Origin: an uncultured Clostridium sp.
GTDB taxonomy: Bacteria > Bacillota > Clostridia > TANB77 > CAG-508
Length of the DNA stretch: 46,978 bases
Direction of reading: 5' to 3'
Assembly: GCA_946495655.1 (NCBI GenBank)
Contig: CAMMDS010000010.1
Span: 1-46,978 of the forward strand
Shown here in pieces: positions 19,830 through 28,667 of the stretch (positions are counted from its first letter, which is position 1; every line of letters starts with the position of its first letter). A program made the position numbers and the translations under genes. Under the pieces are notes generated by a model that did not search any database, had not been told where the DNA came from, and was given only the letters and a program-made list of their open reading frames with translations.

Positions 19830-21086
19830 TTAACCACCATTATGCCCTCCAATTAATTTATTTCTAACCATTGTTGTTGCACCTTGTTCTAGATTCATTC
19901 CTCTTAAAATTGTGTTTTTCCCCATTTTATTTTTTATTTCATTTATTACTAATTCTAGTTTTCTTTCTTTGTCTATCTCTTCTTGATTTTTAAATAAGCT
20001 CATTTGCACATAATCTACTTCATCTACATTTTCAAAACTAATCCCAATTCTTCTTATACCCACATTTCTATTTGTAGTTCTATCATATATTCTTAAAAAG
20101 GTTTCCACTAACTCAGAATACACATTAGTATAGTTTTTAATTTTTTCTGTTCCTCCACTTGCCGGTATTTTATCTTTAGAATAACCTATATAAAGTTTTA
20201 CTGTATTAGTTGATAGATTCTCTTCTATTAATCTTAAACTTCCGAGCTCAACCATCTCTTTTAATACCAATCTTGCTTTTTCAAAAGAGTAGTCTTCAAA
20301 TAATATTTGACTATTTGTAATGCATCTAGCTTGCGGCTTGTATTTCTTTATATCTTCAATACTACAACTTTCTTTTCCCCAAGCATGGTCCATTAAATAT
20401 TCAGCATTTACTCCGAATTCTTTATACAATTTTTTCGGTTCTGCATGTGCTACATCATACATATCATATATCATTAATTTATTTAATCTTCTTTCTATAC
20501 CTCTACCTATTTGCCAGAAATCAATCAATGGCTTATGATGCCATAATTCTCTTTTATATTTTTCCTCATCCAAATATCCAATATTATTACTATTATGTTT
20601 AGCAGTTATATCTAGAGCCACTTTCGCTAAGTACATATTAGTTCCAATTCCTGCTGTTGCAGTAATACCATAATTCTTAAAGATATCTTTCATAATTTTT
20701 TGAGCAATCTCTTCTGGGTCTAATTTATATAATTTTAAATATTTTGTAACATCCATAAATGCTTCATCAATTGAATATACATGAATATCTTCTTCTGAAA
20801 AGTATTTTAAATATATTTCATATATATTTGCTGAATATTCAATATATTTTTTCATACGTGGAAGTGCAATAATATACTTTATATTTTTAGGAATTTCATA
20901 TATTCTGCATCTGTTTTTAACTCCTAACATTTTCATTTTAGGAGTTACTGCTAAACAAATTGCTCCATTTCCTCTACTTGAATCTGCTACAACTAAATTT
21001 GTATTAAATGGATCTAAACCTCTTTCCACACATTCAACAGAAGCATAAAATGTTTTTAAATCTATGCATAAAAAATAGCTTTGCAT
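19830..21086 (-). CDS. Y-family DNA polymerase, UvrX/UmuC-like
   Basis: Error-prone translesion polymerase. FLCIDLKTFYASVE supplies the first metal-binding Asp, and YSIDEAFMDVT the catalytic Asp-Glu pair. The middle carries the finger/palm/thumb region with helix-hairpin-helix (IGRGIERRLNKLMI), and the C-terminus the little-finger domain. The start is placed at the ATG 21086 (MQSYFLC); AAGGGAG sits about 11 bases upstream, and a GTG farther out overlaps that site. At 418 residues it is typical of UvrX/YqjW. Paired with yolD. A second Y-family polymerase is at 29738. Confidence 0.9.
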   Translation of the reverse strand: MQSYFLCIDLKTFYASVECVERGLDPFNTNLVVADSSRGNGAICLAVTPKMKMLGVKNRCRIYEIPKNIKYIIALPRMKKYIEYSANIYEIYLKYFSEEDIHVYSIDEAFMDVTKYLKLYKLDPEEIAQKIMKDIFKNYGITATAGIGTNMYLAKVALDITAKHNSNNIGYLDEEKYKRELWHHKPLIDFWQIGRGIERRLNKLMIYDMYDVAHAEPKKLYKEFGVNAEYLMDHAWGKESCSIEDIKKYKPQARCITNSQILFEDYSFEKARLVLKEMVELGSLRLIEENLSTNTVKLYIGYSKDKIPASGGTEKIKNYTNVYSELVETFLRIYDRTTNRNVGIRRIGISFENVDEVDYVQMSLFKNQEEIDKERKLELVINEIKNKMGKNTILRGMNLEQGATTMVRNKLIGGHNGG

Positions 21087-21131
21087 TTTATTCTTCACTC
21101 CCTTATATATGAATATATTTTTTATATAATA

Positions 21132-21170
21132 ATTATACTATTATATAGTTTATTTGTAAACATTTGTTTG
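21132..21170 (-). promoter_or_regulatory. promoter of the polymerase-yolD operon with overlapping LexA-like box
   Basis: On the minus strand TTTACA (21160-21155), a 17-base spacer and TATAAT (21137-21132) make a good promoter. The sequence CAAACAAATGTTTA (21170-21157) matches the Firmicute LexA consensus CGAACRNRYGTTYG at about 10 of 14 positions and overlaps the -35. SOS control of this mutagenesis cassette is therefore likely, though the box is degenerate. Confidence 0.6.
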
Positions 21171-21233
21171 TGATTTTATTCATGGTAATTTTTTCTTTAT
21201 TTGGATTATTTTTCCATATTATTTGTATAAAAT

Positions 21234-21264
21234 AATGCCAATTTGGTCTGTCCCAAATGGCATT
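21234..21264. terminator. bulged hairpin with the GGGACAGAC core
   Basis: AATGCC-A-ATTTGG pairs with CCAAAT-GGCATT around TCTGTC. The core is the reverse complement of GGGACAGAC seen in the repeat family. It lies just 3' of the gene ending at 21277 and probably terminates it. Confidence 0.6.
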
Positions 21265-21276
21265 TATTTAAAATTT

Positions 21277-22542
21277 TTATTTAATTATTTCTTCTGGTTT
21301 TAAAGAATCACTTTCTAAACTATCAAATATTATACAAATAAATCTATCTTCTGCATCATATACATAATCTTGTTCAATATATTTTATTCCATCTTCAGTT
21401 TCATATGGCCTATTTACAACATAGAAAGTATTTCCTGATATTTCTTTTTCTTCTATTTCAATACTATCGTCATCCATTGAAGCTTTTAAAAATTCCTCTA
21501 CAGTATATTCCTTATCCAAATTAGCTTTATATGTGGTAAATACCATTATCATTTTTTGAAAATCTTCACTAACTGCCATGCAATCATATATATTTGCATA
21601 TTCTTCTCCAAAATAATATTCAATTTCTTCATTTGAAATTTGAATCATTCCTTCTGGAAACTCCAAATCAATCCCATCAGATCCTGTTTCATAAACTGAA
21701 TCTGTTGAATCAGTATTCAGCATTTGGTTTAATGTATCGTTTTTAGATTTTTCTTCAAAAAATATAATAATACATGCTATAACGGTTGCTAATAGCAAAA
21801 CTATTATAAAAGTTTTAAAACTAGCTATTCCATATCTATAAAAAACATTTTTCTGTGCTTTTTCTGAAAAATAGTATTTATTAGATTTCTTTTTTATGAT
21901 TTGTTGAACTTTTAAATAATTAAATATTCTCTTACCTTTTTCTTCTCCAAATTCTTTTTCTATGTCTTCCATAATTAATTCTTTTGTTATAGTATGATTT
22001 TTACTCATGGCATCATTTTTCTCAAAGATATCTTTTACTTTATCTATATCTTCTTTTGGAAATGCATCTGTTCCAGCATCTTGTGATATTAATTTAATAT
22101 CTTTATCAGATACACCATTTTTTAATTGTTTATTTAGATTAAATATAATTCCACCTATAACTAAAGCACAGAATAATAGTGATATCATATAGTCTGTCAT
22201 TAATGCACCTGTGAATTCATCGTATTGATACAATAATTGTATATTTTCTAAAGATACTGGTACTCCTTCTCTAAGCATTAAGCAAACTGGAATTATTATA
22301 AACATTGTTACTGTTATTGATATAAATGATGTTATTGCCAAAATCACTGGTAGTTTCTTATCTATTTTAGCTTTTGTTAGTTTATACCCATAATAACTGC
22401 ATAAAACTATTAACATTGATAAAAGTGCATACATCATATTAGCAAAAATATACATTAGTACCCATGGTATAGCACCAATTAGAGCTCCTATAAGTGCTCC
22501 TATTACTCCTATTACATACTTGTTTTTTGTTTGTTCTTCCAT
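21277..22542 (-). CDS. membrane protein of unknown function (421 aa)
   Basis: Unrecognised. Four hydrophobic segments in the first ~145 residues (IGVIGALIGALIGAIPWVLM and following) are followed by a cytoplasmic stretch of about 110 residues rich in Lys and Asp, whose middle (KELIMEDIEKEFGEEKGKRI, then FNYLKVQQIIKKKSNKYYFS) looks like a winged-helix-like fold. One further membrane helix at about residues 250-270 (FIIVLLLATVIACIIIFF) precedes an external C-terminal domain of about 140 residues. AAAAGGAG precedes the ATG. It lies alone, between polymerase and pilin-like genes. A signalling or sensor role is possible from the topology, but nothing in the sequence proves it. Confidence 0.65.
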   Translation of the reverse strand: MEEQTKNKYVIGVIGALIGALIGAIPWVLMYIFANMMYALLSMLIVLCSYYGYKLTKAKIDKKLPVILAITSFISITVTMFIIIPVCLMLREGVPVSLENIQLLYQYDEFTGALMTDYMISLLFCALVIGGIIFNLNKQLKNGVSDKDIKLISQDAGTDAFPKEDIDKVKDIFEKNDAMSKNHTITKELIMEDIEKEFGEEKGKRIFNYLKVQQIIKKKSNKYYFSEKAQKNVFYRYGIASFKTFIIVLLLATVIACIIIFFEEKSKNDTLNQMLNTDSTDSVYETGSDGIDLEFPEGMIQISNEEIEYYFGEEYANIYDCMAVSEDFQKMIMVFTTYKANLDKEYTVEEFLKASMDDDSIEIEEKEISGNTFYVVNRPYETEDGIKYIEQDYVYDAEDRFICIIFDSLESDSLKPEEIIK

Positions 22543-22672
22543 AACTCTCTCCTTTTATTATATATTTTTGCTTATTATATCATAATGTTTTATACATTGT
22601 ATACTGGTTTAGAACAAATTAATAATAATTTTTATAGCTAAAGCAATATCAAGTAAATAGAATTAGTTTATT

Positions 22673-23959
22673 CTATAAATATAAACATATACGAAATCCA
22701 CCACCTTCAAAATATCCACTGTATGAATTTCCAGCTCCACGGTATGATGGACTACGACTGCCACTTCCATAATATCCGCCTCTTAAAGTACAAGGAAAAG
22801 CACTAGTACCATTATTAGTAGTAGAATATTCTGTAGACCATTCCTCTATATTTGATGATAAATCATTTATTTTACATACCTCATCCTGTTTGGTTCCAGT
22901 ATTTGTTAAAGTACTGTTAATTGATTGTCCATCTTGATTTGCATAATTTGTATTACCTGCTTCTTGTATATATACTATAGCAGTATCCCATGCATAGCTA
23001 CTAGGTAAATCACTTATAACGCTTCCACTATTTGCATAAGTATTTATTGCTACCTTTGATGCATTTAATTGAGATATATTATTCCATAATGTTCCTGGAT
23101 TATATATCATACTATTTGAAAATGATGTTGATATTTTTGATGCTGCTTTACAAACTGAATAATCACTTACTGTTGAAGTACTCGTTGATCCACTTGCATA
23201 ACTTGCTTCATATCTTCCTATATAATATCCTCCATTTAATTTTACGCTTCCTATAAATGTCCCTAATCCTTTAGCTGTTGCATTTAATCCATCTAATCTT
23301 TCGCTTGCTATTCCTTCTCTATATTCTATTAATTCCTTATATATTGATTCTATCAATATATTGTCAGATTGATTTGTATAATCCTCAGCGTTTTGTACCA
23401 TATGTGGAGTTCCATTGTTTTCATCAAATGTATATCTACCTAATATGATTTCATTACTAAGTTCTCCATTGTCTTTTTTGAATTTTCCTGTTGGAATCCA
23501 CACATATTGGCTTCCTTGTACATTTTTATCTGTTGATGCATTTACATCTTCTATTACCACTCCTTGCTCAACTGTATCTCCTGAATCTGGCGCTATTTTA
23601 AATCCTTCTGGTACTGTTATTTTATTTCCAACTTCATCTTCAACTGTTGTTTTTTTATTAAATACTTCTCCACTTTTTTTATAATCCACTATTGTTATTT
23701 TCTCTATTTCTATGTCTTCCATTCTCAAATTAGCATATTCTTGTGATAAATGATTCATGTTTTCATCTTCATGTTCTATAGAACTATCTGCTAAATTTTT
23801 TGTTTGCTGTGCCTGATCTATTAACCCATTATCTCCTAATACTGCAGTTATTGTTACTGTTGATAAAATAATTAAAATTATTATTGTAATTACTAAACTT
23901 ACTAAAGTAATACCATTTTTATTTGAACTATATCTAAATACAATTTTTAATTTGTTCAT
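22673..23959 (-). CDS. pilin-like N-terminus fused to a formylglycine-generating-enzyme/C-type-lectin-like domain
   Basis: 428 residues. NKNGITLVSLVITIIILIIL is a type IV pilin-like segment (Gly then hydrophobic helix) preceded by basic residues, with no typical signal-anchor Phe at +1. The C-terminal half carries the FGE-sulfatase/SUMF1-type signatures: EEWSTEY and a Gly-rich RGGYYGSGSRSPSYRGAG segment ending FEGGGFRICLYL. The WIPTGKFKK segment in the middle is also typical. No catalytic Cys pair is obvious, so it is probably a binding rather than an enzymatic domain. AAAAAGGAG precedes the ATG. No pilus assembly genes are nearby. The C-terminal Gly/Ser/Tyr-rich stretch resembles the variable region of diversity-generating retroelement targets (see findings). 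Confidence 0.7.
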   Translation of the reverse strand: MNKLKIVFRYSSNKNGITLVSLVITIIILIILSTVTITAVLGDNGLIDQAQQTKNLADSSIEHEDENMNHLSQEYANLRMEDIEIEKITIVDYKKSGEVFNKKTTVEDEVGNKITVPEGFKIAPDSGDTVEQGVVIEDVNASTDKNVQGSQYVWIPTGKFKKDNGELSNEIILGRYTFDENNGTPHMVQNAEDYTNQSDNILIESIYKELIEYREGIASERLDGLNATAKGLGTFIGSVKLNGGYYIGRYEASYASGSTSTSTVSDYSVCKAASKISTSFSNSMIYNPGTLWNNISQLNASKVAINTYANSGSVISDLPSSYAWDTAIVYIQEAGNTNYANQDGQSINSTLTNTGTKQDEVCKINDLSSNIEEWSTEYSTTNNGTSAFPCTLRGGYYGSGSRSPSYRGAGNSYSGYFEGGGFRICLYL

Positions 23960-24023
23960 TGTAATTCTCCTTTTTAATTTTAGTATTATCTATTTTTTAT
24001 TTACCTTTTAAATTTAAAATTAT

Positions 24024-24092
24024 AAAAAGGACAGACCCAAATATAAAAGTTCCAATTTACTCTTCACTTTTATACTTAAGTCTATCCTTTTT
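24024..24092. repeat. hairpin with GGACAGACCC core
   Basis: Arms of 27 bases at 24024-24050 and 24066-24092 pair with about four mismatches. The left arm contains AAAAAGGACAGACCC. Belongs to the GGGACAGAC hairpin family. It lies between the pilin-like gene and the small ORF. Confidence 0.6.
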
Positions 24093-24144
24093 CTTATTAT
24101 TTTATGAATTTTTAATATATAATTTTGGGCATTACAAATAAAGC

Positions 24145-24210
24145 TTATTTCACTAAATACAGCTCTCTCTCTCTCTCTCTCTCTACTATTTCAATGTTTT
24201 CCGTGCTCAT
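24145..24210 (-). CDS. possible small ORF (21 aa) containing an (AG)11 tract
   Basis: The frame reads MSTENIEIVER, then an RERERE run and a short tail. GGAG lies eight bases before the ATG. The run of 11 CT dinucleotides (24163-24184 on the plus strand) encodes alternating Glu and Arg, and a change in repeat number would shift the frame, so phase variation is possible. The IEIVER segment is shared with the small frame at 19235-19345. Nothing else suggests a function. The remaining bases of 23960-24339 hold no other supported gene. Confidence 0.35.
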   Translation of the reverse strand: MSTENIEIVERERERELYLVK

Positions 24211-24339
24211 CTTATTTTCTCCTTTTTCTCTCGTTTTTATCAATTTTACTTCTACATTTTATACTAACTTATTTCTTTTTTCAATACTTTTTTTATTTTA
24301 TTTAAAATTCCATTTATACATTTTTATTTCAAGATATTA

Positions 24340-24984
24340 TTAATCAACATGCTTTTTATTCTCAAACACTTCATCCATATACTCATCTGGATACATATTA
24401 TCTAGAAATCGATCCATGCCATCCTGTGCTGGTATATTCTCTACTCTTTCTTTTTGTCTCATTGCTGCCATTGATGAAATTGTTATATTAAATATCATAA
24501 ACACAGCTACACTAGTTGCCATTACTTTCACTTTATGACTTCTCACAAATTCTTCTATCTTAGGTATTAGTGGTTCTATATATGATGTGTATAAAAGTCC
24601 TGCTAGTCCCCAATAAGTACAATGGATTAAAGTTGTTCTACCATTTATATTAAATAACCATTCTGAATAATCCCATGAAACAGTCCCAAATACTTTTTCT
24701 TGAACATATGAACATAAGTATTCTGTAATTCCACCTAATATCATAGAAGAAACAAATACTATTCCTTTGTTTCTATTTTTCATAAAGCTAAAAAATATAT
24801 AATAGACTAAAATTCCAATTCCATATACTGGTGTAAATGGACCATATAGAAGTCCTTGTCTAGAAACAAAATGTCCATTTTGTACAAGTGCTACAATCAT
24901 TTCAACTACATACCCTATCATACTACCTATCATAAATATTACAAATATTTTAATAATTTCATTAAACTTACTTTTTTGTTCCAT
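24340..24984 (-). CDS. putative ABC-transporter type IV (CmpB family) membrane protein
   Basis: 214 residues in the chosen frame (ATG at 24984, MEQKSK). AGGAG lies about nine to eleven bases upstream; a longer frame would begin inside the ribosome binding region. Four or five hydrophobic segments with GLLYGPFTPVYGIGILVYY and FNINGRTTLIHCTYWGLAGL are characteristic of the widespread family often named putative ABC transporter permease (CmpB). The substrate is unknown, and no ATPase gene is adjacent. C-terminal charged tail cytoplasmic. Confidence 0.75.
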   Translation of the reverse strand: MEQKSKFNEIIKIFVIFMIGSMIGYVVEMIVALVQNGHFVSRQGLLYGPFTPVYGIGILVYYIFFSFMKNRNKGIVFVSSMILGGITEYLCSYVQEKVFGTVSWDYSEWLFNINGRTTLIHCTYWGLAGLLYTSYIEPLIPKIEEFVRSHKVKVMATSVAVFMIFNITISSMAAMRQKERVENIPAQDGMDRFLDNMYPDEYMDEVFENKKHVD

Positions 24985-25008
24985 TTTTAATCTCACTCCT
25001 ATCATAAA

Positions 25009-25111
25009 GCACAAATCTGGTTGGAAAAGAATTAAATTTTGGCTAGGAAAACAAGTTTAAAATTTATGAGGCGTACTTTTTGTACGTTGATTAAATTTTA
25101 AATGAAGTTTG
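25009..25111. repeat. long copy of the dispersed repeat also found at 6465
   Basis: Starts GCACAAATCTGGTTGG and ends TTAAATTTTAAATGAAGTTT. Compared with the copy at 6465-6510 it has about 50 extra bases inside, including the small hairpin CGTACTTTTTGTACG. Intergenic, upstream of the CmpB-type gene. Function unknown; the two copies suggest a degenerate mobile or regulatory repeat. Confidence 0.45.
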
Positions 25112-25292
25112 ACACCGCCAAAATTGTAATTATTTTTCAACTTTCTTCCCCTTTAATAATTTTTCAACATTTTTTTATATTATTTCCGGTTTCTATACAT
25201 ATTATTTATTATATGAGTTTATTATTGATTCTCATATTGATTAGTATGTATCTTTCATTACATTTCTGTAAGTTTAATATACCAACTAATTA

Positions 25293-25430
25293 TTAAATAA
25301 ATTTTTATTTCTTATTAAAGTTTTCTTAATTTGAAATAAGAAAAGCATGCACTAGCGAAAGCAAAGCTTTCGGTGCATACATGTTAATAAGAAAAAACAC
25401 TTTAAATATTTTGTTAAAAAATTTATTTAA
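25293..25430. repeat. inverted repeat with a nested stable hairpin
   Basis: Outer arms TTAAATAAATTTTT (25293-25306) and its complement (25417-25430), a second matched pair TTTCTTATTAA (25308-25318) and its complement (25384-25394), and at the centre ATGCAC-TAG-CGAAAGC-AAA-GCTTTCG-GTGCAT (25347-25378). MITE-like size, no coding potential. No other gene is seen in 25112-25533. Confidence 0.5.
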
Positions 25431-25461
25431 AGCGTTTTTTGAATATGTAATTTTATCATTC

Positions 25462-25502
25462 GAAGAGAAACCTTTTCAAAAAGTATAAAAAGGTTTCTCT
25501 TC
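25462..25502. terminator. 15-bp perfect hairpin
   Basis: GAAGAGAAACCTTTT pairs with AAAAGGTTTCTCTTC across 11 bases. It is downstream of the dps gene (ends 25534) and probably ends its transcript, though the T run is weak. Confidence 0.55.
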
Positions 25503-25533
25503 TGTCATAAATAAAAGTATGTTGTAAATCTTT

Positions 25534-25968
25534 TTATTTCGTAAGCCATTGTCTAATCATCCATGTTTTTTTACCATAATCTTGTAAATATTCATCCATT
25601 AAAGCTGAAGTTGCATATTTCTTCTCATTATCTGCATCTTCTTTTATTTTAGTAGCATTTTCGGATAAAATACAATAATCTTTTAAAATATCTTCAAATA
25701 TTTTTCTTGAACATATCTTCTCATTCTGTGCTTCTTTTATTTGTGTAATTTCCAAATAATCATGCATTGTTCCTAAAGGCTGCCCATCTATAATTAATAT
25801 ATGTTCAGCTATCTCATCTATTTGTTCATTCACATCATCATATAATTCTTCTAGTTTAGTATGAACACTAAAGAAATCCTCTCCTTTTATATTCCAATGA
25901 TAGTTTTGCAATTTTCTATAAAATACATTTAAATTAGATAAAAATAAATTTAGGTCTTCTGTAATCAT
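25534..25968 (-). CDS. dps: Dps family DNA-binding/iron-storage protein
   Basis: Ferritin-like miniature of 144 residues. LNVFYRKLQNYHWNIKGEDFF, with the conserved His and the following HTKLEELYDDVNEQIDEIAEHI, carries the ferroxidase ligands expected of Dps (His, Asp, Glu). Members assemble into 12-mers that bind iron and hydrogen peroxide and protect DNA. No basic N-terminal tail is seen, so DNA binding is uncertain. AGAGGG precedes the ATG. Single gene with its own terminator. Oxidative-stress role is from the family. Confidence 0.9.
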   Translation of the reverse strand: MITEDLNLFLSNLNVFYRKLQNYHWNIKGEDFFSVHTKLEELYDDVNEQIDEIAEHILIIDGQPLGTMHDYLEITQIKEAQNEKICSRKIFEDILKDYCILSENATKIKEDADNEKKYATSALMDEYLQDYGKKTWMIRQWLTK

Positions 25969-26068
25969 ATAAATCCCTCTTTCTTATTAATTTATATTTA
26001 CATTATTACCTAAATTTAGTTTTTTATTCAATTGATTAGCTACTAATTAATTATATTCTATATAATGT

Positions 26069-26794
26069 TTATTTTATTACTTTCATTGCTTCTTCTGCCG
26101 TTTTATCTTTGTCAAATTTATTTACTATAAATATGATAACACCAACAATTAAGAATGTAACTGCATATATAGCTATACTAACCTTCCAATTTCCAGCAAC
26201 AATGCTACTTCCTGCAAATGTGGAAGATATCACTGATGGTAATCTTGCAAATGTAGAAATCAATATAAATCTAAGCGGTTTTAATGGAAGTAAACCTGCA
26301 ATATATACAATTAAATCTTTTGGCGTTCCTGGAATTAAGAAAAGAATAAGCATAATAAACTCAATCTTTTTTGGATTTTTAAACAATTTACTATTTTCTA
26401 TTTTATCAATTCTTTCTTTACTACAAAAACTATAAACAAACTTCCTTCCAAATTTTCTTACTGCAAAGAATACTATAGCAGTTATAATAAATACTGAAAC
26501 AGTTATAAATATTAATCCTCCAAATCCACCATAGCACATTCCTGCTAAGACTTCTATAGGTTCTCCAGGAAGAATTATTAAAAATATTTGTGCAAATTGC
26601 AAACCAAATAATGCTAAGTACCCAAGGAACCCTAAATTAGCAACATGATTTTTGAATTCAATTTGTCCTTCTGGTGTACTTAAATTTCTAATCACTGGAA
26701 ATAGATATACTATTAATCCTATAAGTAGTGCAATTACTATTATCATCAAAATGTATTTAAATGCTTTTACTCTTTTGCTCAAATTAAAATTCAT
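26069..26794 (-). CDS. TVP38/TMEM64 (DedA-related) family membrane protein
   Basis: 241 residues with about six hydrophobic segments. LIILPGEPIEVLAGMCYGGFG and LFLIPGTPKDLIVYIAGLLP are the typical paired motifs of the SNARE-associated Golgi/TVP38 family. Relatives act in membrane lipid scrambling or homeostasis; the exact role here is unknown. The AGAAGGG lies only one base before the ATG at 26794, so a start farther in (for example TTG at codon 5) is possible. Confidence 0.85.
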   Translation of the reverse strand: MNFNLSKRVKAFKYILMIIVIALLIGLIVYLFPVIRNLSTPEGQIEFKNHVANLGFLGYLALFGLQFAQIFLIILPGEPIEVLAGMCYGGFGGLIFITVSVFIITAIVFFAVRKFGRKFVYSFCSKERIDKIENSKLFKNPKKIEFIMLILFLIPGTPKDLIVYIAGLLPLKPLRFILISTFARLPSVISSTFAGSSIVAGNWKVSIAIYAVTFLIVGVIIFIVNKFDKDKTAEEAMKVIK

Positions 26795-26916
26795 CCCTTC
26801 TGTTTATTTGATTTGTATATTTAAATAAATTTATATATCATAAACTATATTTAGTATATCACTTATTTTGAAAAAAACTATTTATTTTTTATTAATTTTT
26901 AATTAAGGCAAGTTTT

Positions 26917-26976
26917 GAAACAAGGGGACGCACGATTTGTTTCATTTCTGGAACAAATCGTGCGTCCCCTTGTTCC
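26917..26976. repeat. long hairpin with GGGGACGCAC core
   Basis: Two 27-base arms, 26917-26943 and 26950-26976, pair nearly perfectly (two changes) around a 6-base loop. Each arm is itself a partial palindrome (AAACAA/TTTGTTT, GGAACAA/TTGTTCC) around GGGGACGCAC, a relative of the GGGGACAGAC core. It lies between two minus-strand genes and can serve as terminator of the upstream one. Confidence 0.7.
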
Positions 26977-26982
26977 AAATTT

Positions 26983-28431
26983 TTATTCTACATAGTCTAA
27001 TTCTTTTACAAAGTCCCATGTTTTACCTGAGTCTGTTGATTCAAATTCATAATATTTTTCATTTGGATATCTATTTAATCTTACTGTATATGCCACGACT
27101 GTTAATTTTTCTCCATCAATTCTAGGTAAATCTTTAAAAAATATATTATTTTCTGTTATTGAATCTGGTTTATTTACTATTACATTATTCCATGTATAGC
27201 CACCGTCTGTTGTTATCTGAAGTGAAGCATAGCTATCAACCCCTCCATGTGGATCATGGCAGAAACCTATCTTCTCATTAATAAATAGAAACTCTGTACC
27301 GATATACACTCCGCCTATATTTGTTTCTATTTTATTCCATGTTTCTCCACCATCACTAGTTTCATATATTTCCACAACATATCTATCTCTAAAAGGAGCT
27401 TTCATTGCAATCAAAATTCCATTCTCATCATCAGAAAAATATTTATATTCTTCTCCTTGTTCTTCCTCTATATTTTCATAACTTGATGATTCTTTTAAAT
27501 CATTTAATCTTTCTTCTTCCTGCCTTTTTTTCTTATTCTCTTTTATATTATTTGTTATTACAAAAGCTAATATAAAAACGACTATACAAGCTATAATAAT
27601 TATTGTTGTTATAATTATTTTCTTTCTTCCACTTTTTATTATCTCCGCTTCTGTTATATTATTTTCCTGTTCTCCACTCTTCTGCTTTTCGAGTTCTTCA
27701 TTAATTGCTTTTTGTATAATCAGTTTATATTGCTTTGAAATATTATCATACCAAAATACTAGAGATATAATTGATAGTATAAGGAAGAATATATATGATA
27801 ATTGAGTAAGCCCTGTTATTTCTGTAGATTTGTCCACAATTTGCCCATAATCTGTATCATCGATATTGCTACTATAGTTATGACTTAATCCATTAGCATC
27901 TCTATAATATATAGTTTCTCTAAACCCTAAATCAGTTATAAGAATAATTTTTCTTACATATATTTCATCTAAATTAGTTGATTCTTTATCCCCTAATATA
28001 GAAATAACATTATCTTTTATTATATCATCAGAAATCTCAGCTACTGTACTTTCTACTTTTATTTCATATGTATTGCTTAATCCATATTCTATAAATGTGA
28101 TAAAAGAGCCAATAAGCATTGCAATTAATAAAACTGTTGAAATAATAGTTCTAAATACCATTTGTCCTTTTTTATCTCTATATAGAAGCATCTTAACAAT
28201 ATACATTATTATAAGTATAGCTCCAATTACTCCAAGAACTGGCAATACATATACACTTGCAAGAGCTGTTATTATTATAGTTCCAAATCCCACATATAAA
28301 AGCAGTGGTGTAGCAATAGAACCAAATAAAAACAAAATTAATATAATTCCTAGTATTATACTAAAGATTTTTAATAAAACCGAAAATATTTTTTCTTGTC
28401 TTTTCAACTTCTTTACTTTATCAATTTTCAT
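26983..28431 (-). CDS. membrane protein with Asp-box (BNR) repeats
   Basis: 482 residues. Three hydrophobic segments occur in the first ~115 residues, one near 210-230 and one near 272-292, followed by an external C-terminal domain of about 175 residues. That domain has three Asp-boxes (S/T-x-D-x-G-x-T-W): TSDGGETW, TTDGGYTW and STDSGKTW, which form blades of a small beta-propeller as in sialidase-like and photosystem-assembly-type proteins. No sialidase Arg triad or FRIP motif is visible, so binding rather than cleavage is likely. GGAG eight bases before the ATG. Unknown function. Confidence 0.75.
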   Translation of the reverse strand: MKIDKVKKLKRQEKIFSVLLKIFSIILGIILILFLFGSIATPLLLYVGFGTIIITALASVYVLPVLGVIGAILIIMYIVKMLLYRDKKGQMVFRTIISTVLLIAMLIGSFITFIEYGLSNTYEIKVESTVAEISDDIIKDNVISILGDKESTNLDEIYVRKIILITDLGFRETIYYRDANGLSHNYSSNIDDTDYGQIVDKSTEITGLTQLSYIFFLILSIISLVFWYDNISKQYKLIIQKAINEELEKQKSGEQENNITEAEIIKSGRKKIIITTIIIIACIVVFILAFVITNNIKENKKKRQEEERLNDLKESSSYENIEEEQGEEYKYFSDDENGILIAMKAPFRDRYVVEIYETSDGGETWNKIETNIGGVYIGTEFLFINEKIGFCHDPHGGVDSYASLQITTDGGYTWNNVIVNKPDSITENNIFFKDLPRIDGEKLTVVAYTVRLNRYPNEKYYEFESTDSGKTWDFVKELDYVE

Positions 28432-28609
28432 TTTATCATCTCCTATTAGAACAAATGAACAAACATTAGTGTATGTAAAACTCAGTATATTATATATGTC
28501 TCCAATATGATTCTGCGCAAGAGTATATCATATATATAGATTTAAATCTAGTCCCCATTATGTTGATTATTGTAACTGCAATCTTTTCGAGATTCATATT
28601 AGACAACAA

Positions 28610-28641
28610 ATGGCACCATACTCTTTTACAAGTGGTGCCAT
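28610..28641. terminator. hairpin downstream of the gene at 28668
   Basis: ATGGCACCA and TGGTGCCAT pair perfectly around a 14-base loop. Only a weak T-rich tail follows on the minus strand. Nothing else is seen in 28432-28667 beyond promoter-like A+T-rich sequence. Confidence 0.45.
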
Positions 28642-28667
28642 ATTAAAATTTATATTAATTATTCTTT

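Noticed and set aside
26937..27125. 62-codon plus-strand frame over the hairpin
   Set aside because: Encoded across a terminator-like hairpin and antisense to the Asp-box gene.
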